The notes beneath the pieces were generated by a model. The model saw only the letters and a list, made by a program, of their open reading frames with translations. It did no database searches and was not told the DNA's origin. From a virus: DNA of 22,767 nucleotides. Location: IMG/VR virus record IMGVR_UViG_3300049216_000603, positions 1 through 22,767 of that record; one strand, written 5' to 3'. This document shows, one piece after another, positions 22,675-22,767 of this stretch (its first letter is position 1; each line of letters opens with the position of its first letter). Made by a program: the position numbers and the translations under genes.

Positions 22675-22767
22675 TCAGGCGGCAGCTTCCTGGACGACCG
22701 CGGTGGCCTTCCACTTCCATGGGAGGAGTTCGTCGAGCTTCGATGCGGGATGGTCGTTGATCCGGCG
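22675..22767 (-). CDS. tnpC: IS66-family transposase, C-terminal end (partial)
   Basis: Read on the minus strand from the window edge, the frame gives RRINDHPASKLDELLPWKWK and then ATAVVQEAAA before a stop. The KLDELLPW motif close to the C-terminus is typical of IS66 Orf3/TnpC transposases. The rest of the gene is outside the window. The element's end may be near 22645, where GTACGCATCCGG resembles the GTAA-type IS66 terminus, but the inverted partner is not visible. The protein match is short. Confidence 0.6.
   Translation of the reverse strand, partial: RRINDHPASKLDELLPWKWKATAVVQEAAA

Noticed and set aside
1-22767. tRNA or rRNA genes and attachment sites
   Set aside because: No cloverleaf-like or rRNA sequence and no long direct repeat that could be att sites were seen; the element's ends are likely outside the window.

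Overview
The window carries the head, tail and tail-fibre late genes of a siphovirus-like prophage, or a gene-transfer-agent-like relative, in a high-GC alphaproteobacterium (probably Hyphomicrobiales). The host call rests on three things: strong G/C bias at third codon positions, virion genes of alphaproteobacterial type (DUF2460, DUF2163 and NlpC/P60 in a row), and dispersed intergenic palindromes of kinds common in those genomes. No integrase, repressor, replication gene or complete lysis gene is inside the window.

Layout. Positions 1-239 are a non-coding leader with a 16-bp inverted repeat, a possible promoter and a rho-independent terminator. The packaging and head block follows: terminase large subunit (240), portal (1748), XkdF-like protease with a scaffold-like tail (3158), major capsid protein (4149), gp6-like connector (5934), HK97 gp10-like joining protein (6737) and tail terminator (7219). 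From 7654 to 9701 the order is broken by an accessory island: an HNH-nuclease protein with toxin-like architecture, a DUF4265 protein resembling an immunity partner, and a non-coding stretch with a possible small membrane protein on the minus strand. The tail block resumes with tail tube (9702), a tail assembly chaperone pair apparently joined by a -1 frameshift (10445-11037), tape measure (11074), DUF2460 (12783), DUF2163 hub (13419), NlpC/P60 peptidase (14377), a 1336-residue tip protein (14939) and a 774-residue fibre (18954) ending in a glycine-rich tip. An AT-rich acyltransferase-3 gene (21336) comes next. The window ends in a gene start cut by an IS66-like element.

How the genes work together. 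The order matches the Rhodobacter capsulatus GTA / HK97-type plan: TerL pumps DNA through the portal into a protease-matured capsid. Connector, joining and terminator proteins couple the head to a tail whose length is set by the tape measure. The DUF2460, DUF2163, peptidase and tip proteins form the baseplate and the wall-piercing tip, and the fibre binds the cell surface. The acyltransferase probably modifies surface polysaccharide, so it may alter the receptor after lysogeny.

The most interesting points are the nuclease/immunity-like pair set inside the morphogenesis operon, two kinds of beta-rich module re-used in capsid, connector, tube and tip proteins, and a chaperone extension with no usable start codon of its own. 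Four dispersed palindromes between structural genes suggest long residence in the chromosome.
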